Positions 23,111-34,545 of a stretch of DNA of 64,000 bases are shown here, one piece after another. Numbering within the stretch: the stretch's first letter is position 1; every line of letters begins with the position of its first letter. Where the stretch lies: assembly GCF_002127325.2 (NCBI RefSeq), contig NC_035444.2:32442904-32506903 (forward strand), given 5' to 3'. The notes beneath the pieces were generated by a model, which saw only the letters and a program-made list of their open reading frames with translations, made no database searches and had not been told where the DNA came from. A program made the translations under genes and the position numbers. The DNA is from Helianthus annuus (lineage: Eukaryota > Streptophyta > Magnoliopsida > Asterales > Asteraceae).

Positions 23111-24965
23111 TCTGATTAATTTCAGATTTTGATTTCCTGCATTTTCTCTCATATTAAATAACAATAATTTTTCTCTCCTTAAAATTACATCTTAAGTCAT
23201 ATTCTTATTTTATAAAACATATTTAAAAATATATAATATTTTATTTAAAATAAATATATTTAAAACATTTACTGATTATAAAAAGTTAAATATATTTAAA
23301 ACATATTACTGATTATAAAGAGTCATAGACAATTTAAATATGTTACTTAAATTTGGATGTAAAAGTATAAACGTAAATATTAAAATAAAATCTCTCTACG
23401 ATATAATAAAACTATAATGTAACCTATTCCTATATCTAAGGAAATTTATTATAAAAATAATAATTTAATATTAATAGTATATTTTCAAAATAAGTTTTTA
23501 ATCTATACTATACTATATATCTACGTATATCTCATAATTATATATATTAGATAGTATATCTCTACGTATATCTCATAAATAATTATTTAATTTTAAATAA
23601 TTATTTAATTTTAATAGGCTAAAAATTAGATGGCTCCAATGAGTGACATGTGTCCTCAAAATGGTTTCTTTTATTATATAGTATAGATATAGATATAGAT
23701 ATATATACCCCTTAATGGGGTCACAAATCGTTGAAGTGATTTTCCAAGTGCACAAAAATGTTGGAAAATATCATCATATAAGACTATAAATTTGTGTTTG
23801 CGTTTTTCCAAGTGCACAAAAATGTTAGAAAATATCATCATATAAGACTATAAGTTTGTGTTTACATTTGTCACATGTGACTACTTTGCATATAGTTATT
23901 ACATATGTGACTATCGCACGTATATGTGTTTTAAACATATTGAAAACGTTTATACATCAAGATTTAATTTCATAATTTTCTATCCAAAATTATAAGGATA
24001 ATGGTTTGAATTTTTAGTATAAAAGTTTGGTAACGTATTATTTTTTATATAAAACTAAATATATATAAGAATTTTATGTTAATGTTAATATAACCTATGA
24101 AGTATTAGTCAATTTGCTATAGAAAATTTATTAAAAGATTAATTTGCTATAGAAAATAATTAAAAATTAGTCAATTTGCTATAGAAAAATTATTACTATT
24201 ACTAAAATATTAATTTGCTATAGAAAAATTATTTATTAAAAGTGTGTTTGTTGCACTATTCCTGACACCAAGTTTGGGGGAGAGGGGCCGTGTAAGCCGG
24301 TCTACCCGATTACATCTGTTTCAAACTTTTAATTGTCCGTATTTTTCGCGTGACTTTAATATTCCTCGTTCTCCTCCTACCCACGCGCATGTAACGCGCA
24401 TAGAACCACAAATATTCTTAGTTGAATATTCTTTTATTTTTAAAATCATGGATAAAATGTTCACAATTCGTTAAATCAAACTAGCTGCTCAATTTTATTT
24501 ACCTGTTTACATTTTTAGGTTCAAAAACTGGCTGCTCAATTTTATTTACTTGTTTACATTTTTAGGTTCAATTAAGATGATAAGAAATCATAAATAGTAG
24601 AGAAATTACATACAAAGTGGAGAAGAGAATCATAATCATACATTTTTGTCTTTCTAAATTAAAGAAAAAAAGAGTATGATAGTTTTTTTCTCTTTGAACT
24701 AGTCCTTTATTAATTAGTAAACGGTTATAATTTTTTCATACTTTAATAATTTTTTAGAATAGTGATTCCAAACACAAATTCTACATGAATCTACAATGAA
24801 TTGCTATGGTTCATACAAGTTACCTTAGGTTATGATTGGATAATGAAAAATCCCTAAAACATATTTAGCATCCAATTAACGTTGATTTGGGTTGAATTGC
24901 ATAATTCACTTTTAAGAATGTGTGTTCCCTTCAAATGTCGAGACACGTACACACACACAGAATCT
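23111..24965. repeat. AT-rich DNA with short tandem duplications
   Basis: No gene is credible. There is a duplicated 62-bp unit at 23,742-23,866 (CCAAGTGCACAAAAATGTT in both), four copies of AATTTGCTATAGAAAA at 24,110-24,235, and a duplicated 45-bp unit at 24,484-24,572 (CTGCTCAATTTTATTTAC in both). The ORF-like stretch at 24,244-24,474 has no recognisable domain. Confidence 0.6.
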
Positions 24966-25019
24966 GGGTATGTTTGATAAAAGTAGTTGTTGACTGGTGG
25001 CTAGAAGCTGAAAGCTGGT

Positions 25020-25024
25020 GGTTG
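25020..25024 (+). repeat. left target-site duplication of element 2
   Basis: GGTTG here equals GGTTG at 32,035-32,039, directly outside the two LTRs of element 2. Confidence 0.9.
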
Positions 25025-26482
25025 TGTAACAACTCTCATTAAAATTAATAATTAGGATGATAATTAGCTATTAAGGAAACCCTAATTGAGAAACCCAAGT
25101 GATTCCGCATAAACCCTAAAATTTTCAGAACAATCGGAATCAGGATCAGGGCCCCTAAAACTCAGGGGGGGTATTTCCTAGTTAGTATTATCCAAACTGT
25201 TTTCGATAGAAATTGAATTTTAACGAACCGTCGACTCACCCAAGCTACTGAGACGCGTGGCTACCTCATATTAAAAGTGACCTCTCGCGCCACGCGCCAA
25301 GACCAGGTTTCCCTGTCGTGACACGCGAGGGAGGACATTTTTCAGCTATAAATAGGGGGCAGTGGCACTTGAAGTTTGCCGTTAATTCGACGTAAAAACT
25401 CAAAATATACACAGAGATATCGTTCGTTTACCACACAACACACACCGATCACGAAACGCTGCCGCAATCAGGGTAATAACTCGATCGCTATTACGATTCA
25501 TTTCCGGGATCAATATATCCAAAGAATGTCTAAGTGCCGCCCACATTGGGTTATGCTTTGTCGTTTGTCGATAATTCGATAAATGAGTTGAAGCATTATA
25601 CTTTGTCGTTTGTCGATAATTCGATAAATGAGTTGAAGTATTATACTTTGTCGTTTGTCGTTAATACGATAAATGAGTTGAAGTATTGCACTTTGTCATT
25701 TATTGTGAGAATTTGATCTCGTGAGTTATCGTGACTGCTGTATTGATCACTAACCCGTTTGCGTATATGCATTATTATTTGAATTAGGATAATCAAGGCT
25801 AATCAGTAGGCTTATACCTTGCCCGTTAAAACTGCAATGTGAGTCATTCTCTTTTTATCAGACTGTTTTACAATACCTCAAAGTATTTTCAAAGTGTTAT
25901 AATTACAGGGATTAAGTCGTGGTTATCTTGATCGCTGGTTAGTGGGGTATTGTGCACATTACTAATTTCTCACGGTTAGGCAATAAGCCCTAACAGGGGT
26001 TAGGCTACAAGACCTAGCAGTGACAAAACGTCACTAATTGGGTGACTGGACCCAATAGTGGTATGACCATCGTCACACGGGTGGCAAGACCAGATATAAA
26101 ATAAGATACTGCCATTGTAATCGCTCTTATGCTGTAATTAATAACTATGTGTCGTTTTATCAAACTGAATGATTCACTCAGTATTTCCCCGCTGACAAAA
26201 CCTTTTTACAACATGTTTCAGGTGACATACTGTGAATTCAGTACACGTGCTACGGAGCACCATCAAGCTTGAAGTAGTGGCTCATATTAATAAATAAACA
26301 TGTTTGTAAAATAATGAAATGATGAAATTTACGGGGTTTATCCCGAAATGTAAATAAATAATACTCGGGTATTTTCAAATTTTAAACGATCCTGTTAAGA
26401 CTTCCGCTGTAAACCTGACTACCGCGTGTTTTCTGTCCCGCGGCTCCTGGACCGGGTCAAACCGGGCGCGGGGGCCGTGACA
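25025..26482 (+). mobile_element. 5' LTR of Gypsy element 2 (1,458 bp)
   Basis: It starts TGTAACAACTC and ends GGGGCCGTGACA. It matches the 3' LTR (30,578-32,034) with about five single-base differences by eye, so the insertion is young. A TATA box (TATAAATA, 25,347-25,354) and a three-copy 46-bp minisatellite (TTTGTCGTTTGTCGATAATT, about 25,555-25,700) are present. Confidence 0.95.
25347..25354 (+). promoter_or_regulatory. LTR TATA box, element 2
   Basis: TATAAATAGGGGG lies downstream of CG-rich short inverted motifs (CACGCGAG, CGCGCCACGCG) and ahead of the LTR minisatellite. The same arrangement is found at 30,900-30,907 in the 3' LTR. Confidence 0.65.
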
Positions 26483-26491
26483 GGAAAGAGG

Positions 26492-26504
26492 TGGTATCAG
26501 AGCC
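26492..26504 (+). other. primer-binding site of element 2, tRNA-Met type
   Basis: TGGTATCAGAGCC starts 9 bases after the 5' LTR end, slightly further than usual. Confidence 0.85.
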
Positions 26505-26843
26505 ACTAATCAAGCCACTGATTTAAGCCTATCAAATATTTAGAAAATACTTAATTTTATGAATTGCTATTCTGTGATTATGTGTTTTATTATCTGACTA
26601 ATTGTATACAGTATGGACAGATCTTTATATACTAGTCAACGTAGCAATGAATACAAATTTTTAAATAAATTTAAACCAAAGTTTTAGTACTTTCATTATC
26701 TACAGTTTAGAAGCTTTATTCCGTAAATAAATAAACTTATAAATAAAACATAGGGTGCTTTAAATTCTAGTTGTTCTGGTAGATAAAATCAAAATCTGTT
26801 ATAAATTCTGATTTAATAAATTGTGTGTGTATTTTTAAACAGC

Positions 26844-27361
26844 ATGAGTGATTTGTCTGATGCCCTTCAGAATTTAAATCTCTATCCAGTAAGAGTAGAA
26901 ATTTCCAGACATTTCAATAGATATATACCAGATAGAGAAGAACCTATAGAATTTGATGCTTCACCTCTCAAGAAACCCAAGCCCAAGAAAATAGACATTG
27001 GGGAAAGCTCTAGGCAAATTAAAGGGTTACCATCTCAAGAAGAATTAGACCTTACATTAACAGACTATAGTACTATCAAGAATATTAATGAAACACAGAA
27101 CCAGCTATTCCAAACCTTTCAGTACATTTGCGACCTTTCGACATAGACGAATGGTTGACTCATGAAATACAGTTACAGAACAATCCCTATAAGCTTTTTC
27201 CTCAGTTCAATCTAGAACCTTTACCAAATCCACCAAAGAGTAACGAGAATACAACTAGACTTCACTACTTGGATCAAGAACTAATGAATATTGGAAATAG
27301 GATCCAAGAGATTGGGAAACAAATCTCCTGGAATTACGATCCAAGGAAACACCGTTACTAG
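26844..27361 (+). pseudogene. extra ORF between primer-binding site and gag, element 2
   Basis: From ATG 26,844 about 100 codons run to a stop near 27,146; a second frame from about 27,128 continues to 27,361, so one shift near 27,125 splits what looks like a single protein of about 170 residues. It has a Pro/Lys stretch (KKPKPKKIDIGESS), an acidic/polar middle and a C-terminal helix with heptad-like spacing (YLDQELMNIGNRIQEIGKQI). No known domain is recognised. Position and C-terminal coiled-coil character parallel the extra ORF of element 1, though the sequences are not obviously related. Confidence 0.5.
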
Positions 27362-27582
27362 ACTATTATCTAACAAAAGGATAAAGGAATTATGAAATTA
27401 TGATTATGTAATAGTAATAAGTAAAATCAGTATGTGTAAAATAAAACGGATGTATATAGAAGCATGATATAATGAAAAACTTAGAAAATTTACAGAATTG
27501 GGTTCACGTGATTATGTGCAATTAAGTGTAACATTGGATTATTTCTTGTATACTAATTATTTATCTATAAATCAGTTATCCA

Positions 27583-28842
27583 ATGGAAAACGCTAATAAC
27601 GAACCAGTTAACGAGGGTAATCAATCTGAGCAACAGTCAGGGGGTCAATATATGACTAGGCAGGATATAGAAAATATCGTTGCTCAAGGGATAGCCAACA
27701 CTATTCCAACAATAATTGCTCAAGGGATAGCCAACGCTATTCCAGCAATTGTTGCTGCTGTTAAAAATCCCGTAGAACCACAGCAAATCATTCCTAGCAA
27801 ACGTATTTCTGAAGATAATTTCAGTAATAGCGTAAACGGAGGTAATGATCATGTTAATCATGATAAAGAACCGCGACAAGCTCCGCTCCCTAAGAAAAGG
27901 AAAGCTGCAACACCTGGTTGCACTTATAAGGAGTTCCTTGCCTGTAAACCTGTAGAATTCGCAGGCAATGAAGGGGCAACTGCGGCACTGCGTTGGTTAG
28001 AAAAAACCGAGGCAGTGATCAGAATAAGCAAATGTGTTGAGGAAGATAAGGTTATGTATGCTTCGCACCTTTTCAAGGAAGAAGCGTTAGAATGGTGGAA
28101 TACAGTGTTACAAGCCAAAGGAAGTGACGTAGCCTATGCCATGGGTTGGGAAGAGTTTAAGCGATTAATAGAAAGAAAATTTTGTCCCGAATATGAGAAA
28201 GAGCAAATGGCAAATAAATTTCTAAGTCACCGAATGGTGGACGTAGATTGTCGAGGGTATACTTCAAAATTCTTTGAGTATGCCAGAATTGTACCTACTC
28301 TGGCTTCGCCAGAACCGGTACTTATATCTCGCTATATTTGGGGATTGATTAGTGAAATTCGTGACATTGTTAAAGCCGCGAGACCTCGTACAATTGACGA
28401 TGCGGTAGAATTAGCCAACACTCTAACTGATGGACTGGTACGCACTCGGGAAGAAAATAGGAGGAAAGATTTAGCCCAGAAAATTTCCCAAGAATTTCAC
28501 ATAGGTAGTAATAACCATCTCAGGAAAAGAGGAAATGAGCGATTTCCTACTATTCCATTTTGCGATACCTGCAAGGGAAAGCATTTTGGAAAATGCAAAG
28601 GATGCTGCAATTTCTGCAAAATTCCAGGACATCGGGAAGAGGATTGCAGGAAAAAGAAGGCAATAACCTGTTACAATTGTGGAGAAGCCGGACATTACAG
28701 AACGAACTGCCCGAAATTAGGCAACCCAGCAAACGAAAAGGCGAAACCTGCAGAAGGGACTGCCAAGAGAAACGCAAGAACTTTTCAATTGACTACTCAG
28801 GAAGCTGAACTAATTCCTGACATCCTAGTTGGTACGTTTTAG
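27583..28842 (+). CDS. gag polyprotein of element 2, intact
   Basis: An uninterrupted 419-residue frame. Residues 20-70 have two near-identical IAQGIANxIP repeats. Residues about 105-270 form the retrotransposon gag (capsid) domain (GCTYKEFLACKP; ALEWWNTVLQAKG; FCPEYEKEQM). Residues about 326-376 have clustered Cys/His motifs, including canonical zinc knuckles CNFCKIPGHREEDC and CYNCGEAGHYRTNC, the expected RNA-binding part. The frame ends at TAG just before the place where protease should begin, with no read-through possible because the next frame is decayed. Intact gag beside ruined pol is striking. It resembles gag of Tekay/Del-type chromoviruses, including element 1. Confidence 0.85.
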   Translation: MENANNEPVNEGNQSEQQSGGQYMTRQDIENIVAQGIANTIPTIIAQGIANAIPAIVAAVKNPVEPQQIIPSKRISEDNFSNSVNGGNDHVNHDKEPRQAPLPKKRKAATPGCTYKEFLACKPVEFAGNEGATAALRWLEKTEAVIRISKCVEEDKVMYASHLFKEEALEWWNTVLQAKGSDVAYAMGWEEFKRLIERKFCPEYEKEQMANKFLSHRMVDVDCRGYTSKFFEYARIVPTLASPEPVLISRYIWGLISEIRDIVKAARPRTIDDAVELANTLTDGLVRTREENRRKDLAQKISQEFHIGSNNHLRKRGNERFPTIPFCDTCKGKHFGKCKGCCNFCKIPGHREEDCRKKKAITCYNCGEAGHYRTNCPKLGNPANEKAKPAEGTAKRNARTFQLTTQEAELIPDILVGTF

Positions 28843-30540
28843 TTCCTGACGATTAGGCAAAAGTATTATTTGATTCTGGTACAAACCAAAGTTTTACAGA
28901 TACTCCCTTTTTGCCAAATCCTTAATTTACTTTTAACCAAACCTTAGGCTGACTTCTACAGATGACACAGATTTCGTTAATATTTTGCGAATATTGAATT
29001 AATAAGACGTAATTTTTTTTTATAAATTAGCCGGATTCGATGTTATAGGAATAGATTGGTTAAAAAAAAAACTAATCTTGCTCGAATTCTCTATAATAAA
29101 AGCTTCCGTGTTAATAGAAAGGACGGATCAAGGAGAAGGTGTATCAATTATAGGGAATTAAAGTTATAATTAGGAATCGATACCCATTACCTAAGATTGA
29201 TGATCTATTTGATCAACTCTAGAAAACTAGGTATTTGTTTACGGTAGATTTGTGTTTTAGATATTATCACTTGAAAGAACAAGAAGAAAACATACCTAAA
29301 ACTACTCTCAGGATTAGGTATGAGCGATACAAATTCACAATCATGCTCTCCGGATTAACAAATGCCCCAGTAGCATTTATGGACATGATAAACAGAATAT
29401 GTAAACCATATTTGGATAAATTTGTAATTGTTTTCATCAAACAATATACTTATTTACTTCCAAAAGTCAGGTGGACTATTGTAAGCATTTACATATGCCT
29501 AAATTCTCAAAATGTGAATTCTGACTTTAAGAAGTGCAATTCTTAAGACACATAGTGAATCTTGAAGGTATTCACTTAGATCTTGCTAAGATAGCAGCAA
29601 ATGACTAAATGGAAGATTCCGCAATCCCTAAAGAGAAATTAGGAATTATGTAAATTCAGACAGATACTGTAGAAAGTTTATTTGGAATATTTTTCTAGGT
29701 AGGATATATCCCTAAACTAAGCTAAAACAGTTAAGACTGAATAAGAACCTAAACCAAAAGAAGCCTTTAAAATTTTACAGTATAAATTAACAAGGGTTCC
29801 AATTCTAGAAGGAACAGAAGGTTTTAAAAGTATACGGTAATGCCTCAAAGCTAGAATTCGGAGATATGATAATGCAACACAAAAAGGTAATTGTGTATGC
29901 ATCAAGGCAATTGCAAAAGCACGAAGAAAGCAATTCCACCTCTATATCTAAAATTTAGAAGCCATAAATTTACCCTTAAGATTTGGAAACATTATCTGAA
30001 AAGAGGTAAGTTTACTATCTATATGGGTCATAAGAATTTAAGATACATATTTGAGCAACAAGAATTAGAAAATCCTAAGTAAATACAACTGCAATATTTA
30101 GTATCACTGGAGACGATTATAAACAAAAGATGTTGGAGTTCGAGTTGGAGACAAAATGTTATCAAAAATAATCTCCTTGGAAAAGAGTTATTAGATTCGG
30201 TAAGAAAGGAAAGCTAAAGGTACGTAGGATCATTTCCAGTAATCCAACAAATAAGACCAGTAACTTATCATCAACAACTACCAAAATAATTATTTAAAAT
30301 ACATGATATATTTCATATATCCAATCTCAAGCAATAGTTAGCAGACAAATCTCTGGTGATACCTCTTCAAGGGGAAAAGGTAAATAAAAAGTTAAAGTTC
30401 ATAGAAAAGCCGCTACGGATAAAAGAATCAAGTTTCTTACACATAAACAACTAGTATTAGTAGGACTCAAAGAAAGAACCCGAATATATTTAAAAACTAA
30501 AATCAGAAATGAAACAGAGGTACCCTTATCTATTCCAGTA
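28843..30540 (+). pseudogene. decayed and deleted pol of element 2
   Basis: Only fragments remain: a protease trace near 28,870; reverse transcriptase pieces at 29,150-29,550 (NAPVAFMDMINRICKPYLDK; the catalytic Asp pair is not preserved); RNase H pieces at 29,840-30,082 (ASRQLQKHE; IYMGHKNLRYIFEQQE); then directly integrase C-terminal and chromodomain-like pieces at about 30,150-30,540. Many stops and shifts interrupt them. The integrase zinc-binding region and catalytic core, about 1 kb in element 1, are missing between about 30,082 and 30,145. The element cannot move without enzymes supplied by another copy. Confidence 0.85.
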
Positions 30541-30564
30541 AATCTCGAGGACGAGATTTTTATT

Positions 30565-30577
30565 AAGGTGGGGAGGA
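30565..30577 (+). other. polypurine tract of element 2
   Basis: AAGGTGGGGAGGA directly precedes TGTAACAACTC of the 3' LTR. Confidence 0.8.
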
Positions 30578-32034
30578 TGTAACAACTCTCATTAAAATTA
30601 ATAATTAGGATGATAATTAGCTATTAAGGAAACCCTAATTGAGAAACCCAAGTGATTCCGCATAAACCCTAAAATTTTCAGAACAATCGGAATCAGGATC
30701 AGGGCCCCTAAAACTCAGGGGGGGTATTTCCTAGTTAGTATTATCCAAACTGTTTTCGATAGAAATTGAATTTTAACGAACCGTCGACTCACCCAAGCTA
30801 CTGAGACGCGTGGCTACCTCATATTAAAAGTGACCTCTCGCGCCACGCGCCAGGACCAGGTTTCCCTGTCGTGACACGCGAGGGAGGACATTTTTCAGCT
30901 ATAAATAGGGGCAGTGGCACTTGAAGTTTGCCGTTAATTCGACGTAAAAACTCAAAATATACACAGAGATATCGTTCGTTTACCACACAACACACACCGA
31001 TCACGAAACGCTGCCGCAATCAGGGTAATAACTCGATCGCTATTACGATTCATTTCCGGGATCAATATATCCAAAGAATGTCTAAGTGCCGCCCACATTG
31101 GGTTATGCTTTGTCGTTTGTCGATAATTCGATAAATGAGTTGAAGCATTATACTTTGTCGTTTGTCGATAATTCGATAAATGAGTTGAAGTATTATACTT
31201 TCTCGTTTGTCGTTAATACGATAAATGAGTTGAAGTATTGCACTTTGTCATTTATTGTGAGAATTTGATCTCGTGAGTTATCGTGACTGCTGTATTGATC
31301 ACTAACCCGTTTGCGTATATGCATTATTATTTGAATTAGGATAATCAAGGCTAATCAGTAGGCTTATACCTTGCCCGTTAAAACTGCAATGTGAGTCATT
31401 CTCTTTTTATCAGACTGTTTTACAATACCTCAAAGTATTTTCAAAGTGTTATAATTACAGGGATTAAGTCGTGGTTATCTTGATCGCTGGTTAGTGGGGT
31501 ATTGTGCACATTACTAATTTCTCACGGTTAGGCAATAAGCCCTAACAGGGGTTAGGCTACAAGACCTAGCAGTGACAAGACGTCACTAATTGGGTGACTG
31601 GACCCAATAGTGGTATGACCATCGTCACACGGGTGGCAAAACCAGATATAAAATAAGATACTGCCATTGTAATCGCTCTTATGCTGTAATTAATAACTAT
31701 GTGTCGTTTTATCAAACTGAATGATTCACTCAGTATTTCCCCGCTGACAAAACCTTTTTACAACATGTTTCAGGTGACATACTGTGAATTCAGTACACGT
31801 GCTACGGAGCACCATCAAGCTTGAAGTAGTGGCTCATATTAATAAATAAACATGTTTGTAAAATAATGAAATGATGAAATTTACGGGGTTTATCCCGAAA
31901 TGTAAATAAATAATACTCGGGTATTTTCAAATTTTAAACGATCCTGTTAAGACTTCCGCTGTAAACCTGACTACCGCGTGTTTTCTGTCCCGCGGCTCCT
32001 GGACCGGGTCAAACCGGGCGCGGGGGCCGTGACA
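30578..32034 (+). mobile_element. 3' LTR of Gypsy element 2 (1,457 bp)
   Basis: Nearly identical to 25,025-26,482, with the same TATA box (30,900-30,907) and 46-bp minisatellite (about 31,107-31,250). It is followed by the GGTTG duplication (32,035-32,039). Confidence 0.95.
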
Positions 32035-32444
32035 GGTTGGAAGCTGTTAGCTAGTAGCTGTAGCTGGTAGTTAGTAGTTGTAGCTTTTTAGATATATTTG
32101 GTGTTTGGCAGGTTAGCTGGAGCTTTTAATAAAATGTATAAATGACCAAAATGGACATAACTAAAAATTTAAAAAGTTTTTTCATTAAAAAGTTTAGTAT
32201 CTTTAGAGGTTAAAAAAGTCATTTTTTCCCTAAAAGCTTGTAGCTCCTTCTAAACGCTACTACTAGTAGCTTTCAATCAAAAGCTTCAAGCTCCTAACCT
32301 AAAAGCTTCAAGCCCCTTCAAACAAGCAAGACTTTTTATTGAACATGAGCTTTTTCTTAAAAGCTTAAGGGTATGTTTGGCAAAAGTAGCTGGTAGCTGA
32401 AAGCTGGAAGCTGGTAGCTGGTGGCTGGAAGCTGGTAGCTGTAG

Positions 32445-32449
32445 CTGGT
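32445..32449 (+). repeat. left target-site duplication of the Athila composite
   Basis: CTGGT here is repeated at 49,000-49,004, directly outside LTR1 and LTR3. Confidence 0.85.
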
Positions 32450-34142
32450 TGATGTGTGTAAAATGCAACATATAAAACACATCAATTAAGGCATAAAACT
32501 AACCCTTTTTAAGTACTAATGTTGGAAAAAGAGTGTTTTTGTCTTCCTTTTGTATTTTCAGGATGAAATGAGCTCAAAATCACAAAAGAAGCAAAAAGAC
32601 CACTAATTCTACCATAAATACAAGAAAAGGAACAAAAGTAAACTGCCCGGACCCTCAACGGCACCTCCCAAGACAAAGAGAAGAGAACAGAAGTCTGAAC
32701 ACGCCCCGTGTCCAGCGAACACGGGGGCGTGCCCAGGAAGCAGCAGAAAAGACAAACCAGTAGAAGCTTCCATTGCTCACCACGGGGCCGTGCCCAGCGG
32801 ACACGGGGGCGTGTTGAAAGTACAGCAGGCGCATTAATTGTAATTCGCAATTACAATTAATGAAGAGAGAGAATGTCAGACGGGCACGGGGCCGTGTCCA
32901 GCGGACACGGGGCCGTGTCCAGCGTTCTGTTCAGCCTATAAATAGAGGAGCTTGGTTTCATTCTCTCTCATCCCTTGGCACACCACCTCTCTCACACTTC
33001 ATCCACCACCCATCACCACCATAACACCATCATCCACCACCATCATCCATTGTCCATCATAGAGTGTGTGAGTCGTCTCGGGATCCAAGATTGATCGTAA
33101 GAGTTCTTGACAATCAAGGCCATGTTTGCCTAAGTCTCTTACATCACTTGGTGAAGACAAGTGTTTAGTATAATACTTTTTATTTTTAATCTTTTGCACT
33201 TTTTATTTGGTTTTGTATTAATGACTTTAATAACTAGTTACTTATGTTGAAGGTGATCTTTCCTTATCGTTTGTCCGTGGTGTCTTGGCATTATTTTACT
33301 GTCTATATAAAATAAAAGATTTTCACCATTCATATCTCCACGGTCTATATGGAGGTATGTTGGCTACCTGGTCGGGGGTTAAGGGAACGGTTTGGTAAAG
33401 GTCTTGCCCTTGTTCAGCGTTTAGAGGTCCTGCTTGGGACCTGGGTCAAATTTAGTAGGATCTCCTTCAATGCCCATAGGTATTGGATGGCGGGGATCCA
33501 AACTCTTTGACCCCCTCATAAGCTAACTACTATTAATACTATAACCCGGCTATTTAGGACTGTATCCCTGCTGACTCAGACTACTTAGCCGAGGGTAACG
33601 TCACCGCCAAAAGCGGGGCCTACCATAATTTGCATTAATAACTTAATTCATTATCTTTCAATAATCCGACCCTTTAGGATTGTATCCTTGCTGACTCAAA
33701 CTACTGGGTTGAGGGTAACGTCGCCTTCAAAAGAGGGGCCTACTACAATAACTAAGATAATCTCTTAAACAAGTGCAAAAGTGCGAAAATAATCAAAGGT
33801 TATACTAATACACGAGTCGGATCCAAGTGATTCATCTTGTCTATCTGTTTTTATTTTATTTTCTTTTTCAGCATTTAGTTAGTTTTTATTTTTCTTAGTT
33901 TAAAACATTTTTCTAACTTTTTGATTTGATTAGACGTTGAGGATAAACCGGTATTAAAAGCTCTTGTGTCCTTGGACGACCTCGGTATCTTACCAACACT
34001 ATACTACGTCCACGATGGGTGCACTTGCCCATATGTGTGTTTAGTGTTAGTGAATATCGTGTTTTATAAATTTAAAACTTGGCTAAAAGTGTAAAAAGGG
34101 CTTAAATATATATTAAAAACATATACACACTGACACGCATCA
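32450..34142 (+). mobile_element. LTR1 of the Athila-type composite (1,693 bp)
   Basis: It starts TGATGTGTGTAAAA and ends CACGCATCA. It is almost identical to LTR2 except for the last 45 or so bases. Three pairs of GC palindromes lie at about 32,703-32,740, 32,781-32,823 and 32,884-32,920; the third is about 17 bp upstream of the TATA box. Two related stretches (TGACTCAGACTACTTAGCCGAG and a copy, about 33,570 and 33,690) form an internal duplication in the downstream part. Confidence 0.93.
32937..32944 (+). promoter_or_regulatory. LTR1 TATA box with upstream palindrome pair
   Basis: TATAAATA in GCCTATAAATAGAGG follows the palindrome pair at 32,884-32,920. The same module occurs in LTR2 (TATA 43,208-43,215) and LTR3 (TATA 48,700-48,707). 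It is followed by a pyrimidine-rich leader (CATTCTCTCTCATCCC). Confidence 0.75.
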
Positions 34143-34148
34143 AGTTTT

Positions 34149-34166
34149 TGGCGCCGTTGCCGGGGA
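34149..34166 (+). other. primer-binding site, tRNA-Asp type, unit 1
   Basis: TGGCGCCGTTGCCGGGGA lies six bases after LTR1. It is the tRNA-Asp type site characteristic of Athila/Tat-lineage Gypsy elements. Confidence 0.9.
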
Positions 34167-34545
34167 CACAAGGATTTTAAGAAAGCTTAAAATCGACGGC
34201 CTAATCAGTTTTTCAAAACCTTTTCAAAACGCGCGCATTTTTTTCTGCATTTTAGTTTAGTTTTGCATTTACAGTAGCTTGAACACGGGGCCGTGCTCGC
34301 TGAACACGCCCCCGTGCTGCATATTTTTAGAGTAGATACCCAGATACAGAGTCTGACCACGGGGCCGTGTTCACTCAACACGCCCCCGTGCTCAACGTGA
34401 CCAGTTAATTTAATTAAAACGCCCAGATACAGTCCCTGAACACGGGGCCGTGTTCACCCAACACGGGGCCGTGTCCAGCTTCTGTTTCCGTCTTATTTTT
34501 GTTTTCTGGTCCCGAGACTCAGTTGTAGTCTGTTGAGTGATTCCT
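34167..34545 (+). repeat. leader of unit 1 with three palindrome pairs
   Basis: GC palindrome pairs sit near 34,264-34,320, 34,357-34,392 and 34,438-34,475, combining CACGGGGCCGTG and CACGCCCCCGTG forms. No ORF of note. Confidence 0.8.

Noticed and set aside
24244..24474. 76-codon frame in AT-rich DNA
   Set aside because: No domain, no promoter or conserved context, and its length is expected by chance.
32509..32850. Minus-strand 113-codon frame repeated in LTR1 and LTR2
   Set aside because: It is antisense to the LTR promoter region, includes the palindromes, and is preserved only because the LTR copies are recent.
34537..34545. Three-codon longer start for the Athila pol ORF
   Set aside because: The codon at 34,537 is GTG; the ATG at 34,546 is the plausible start.
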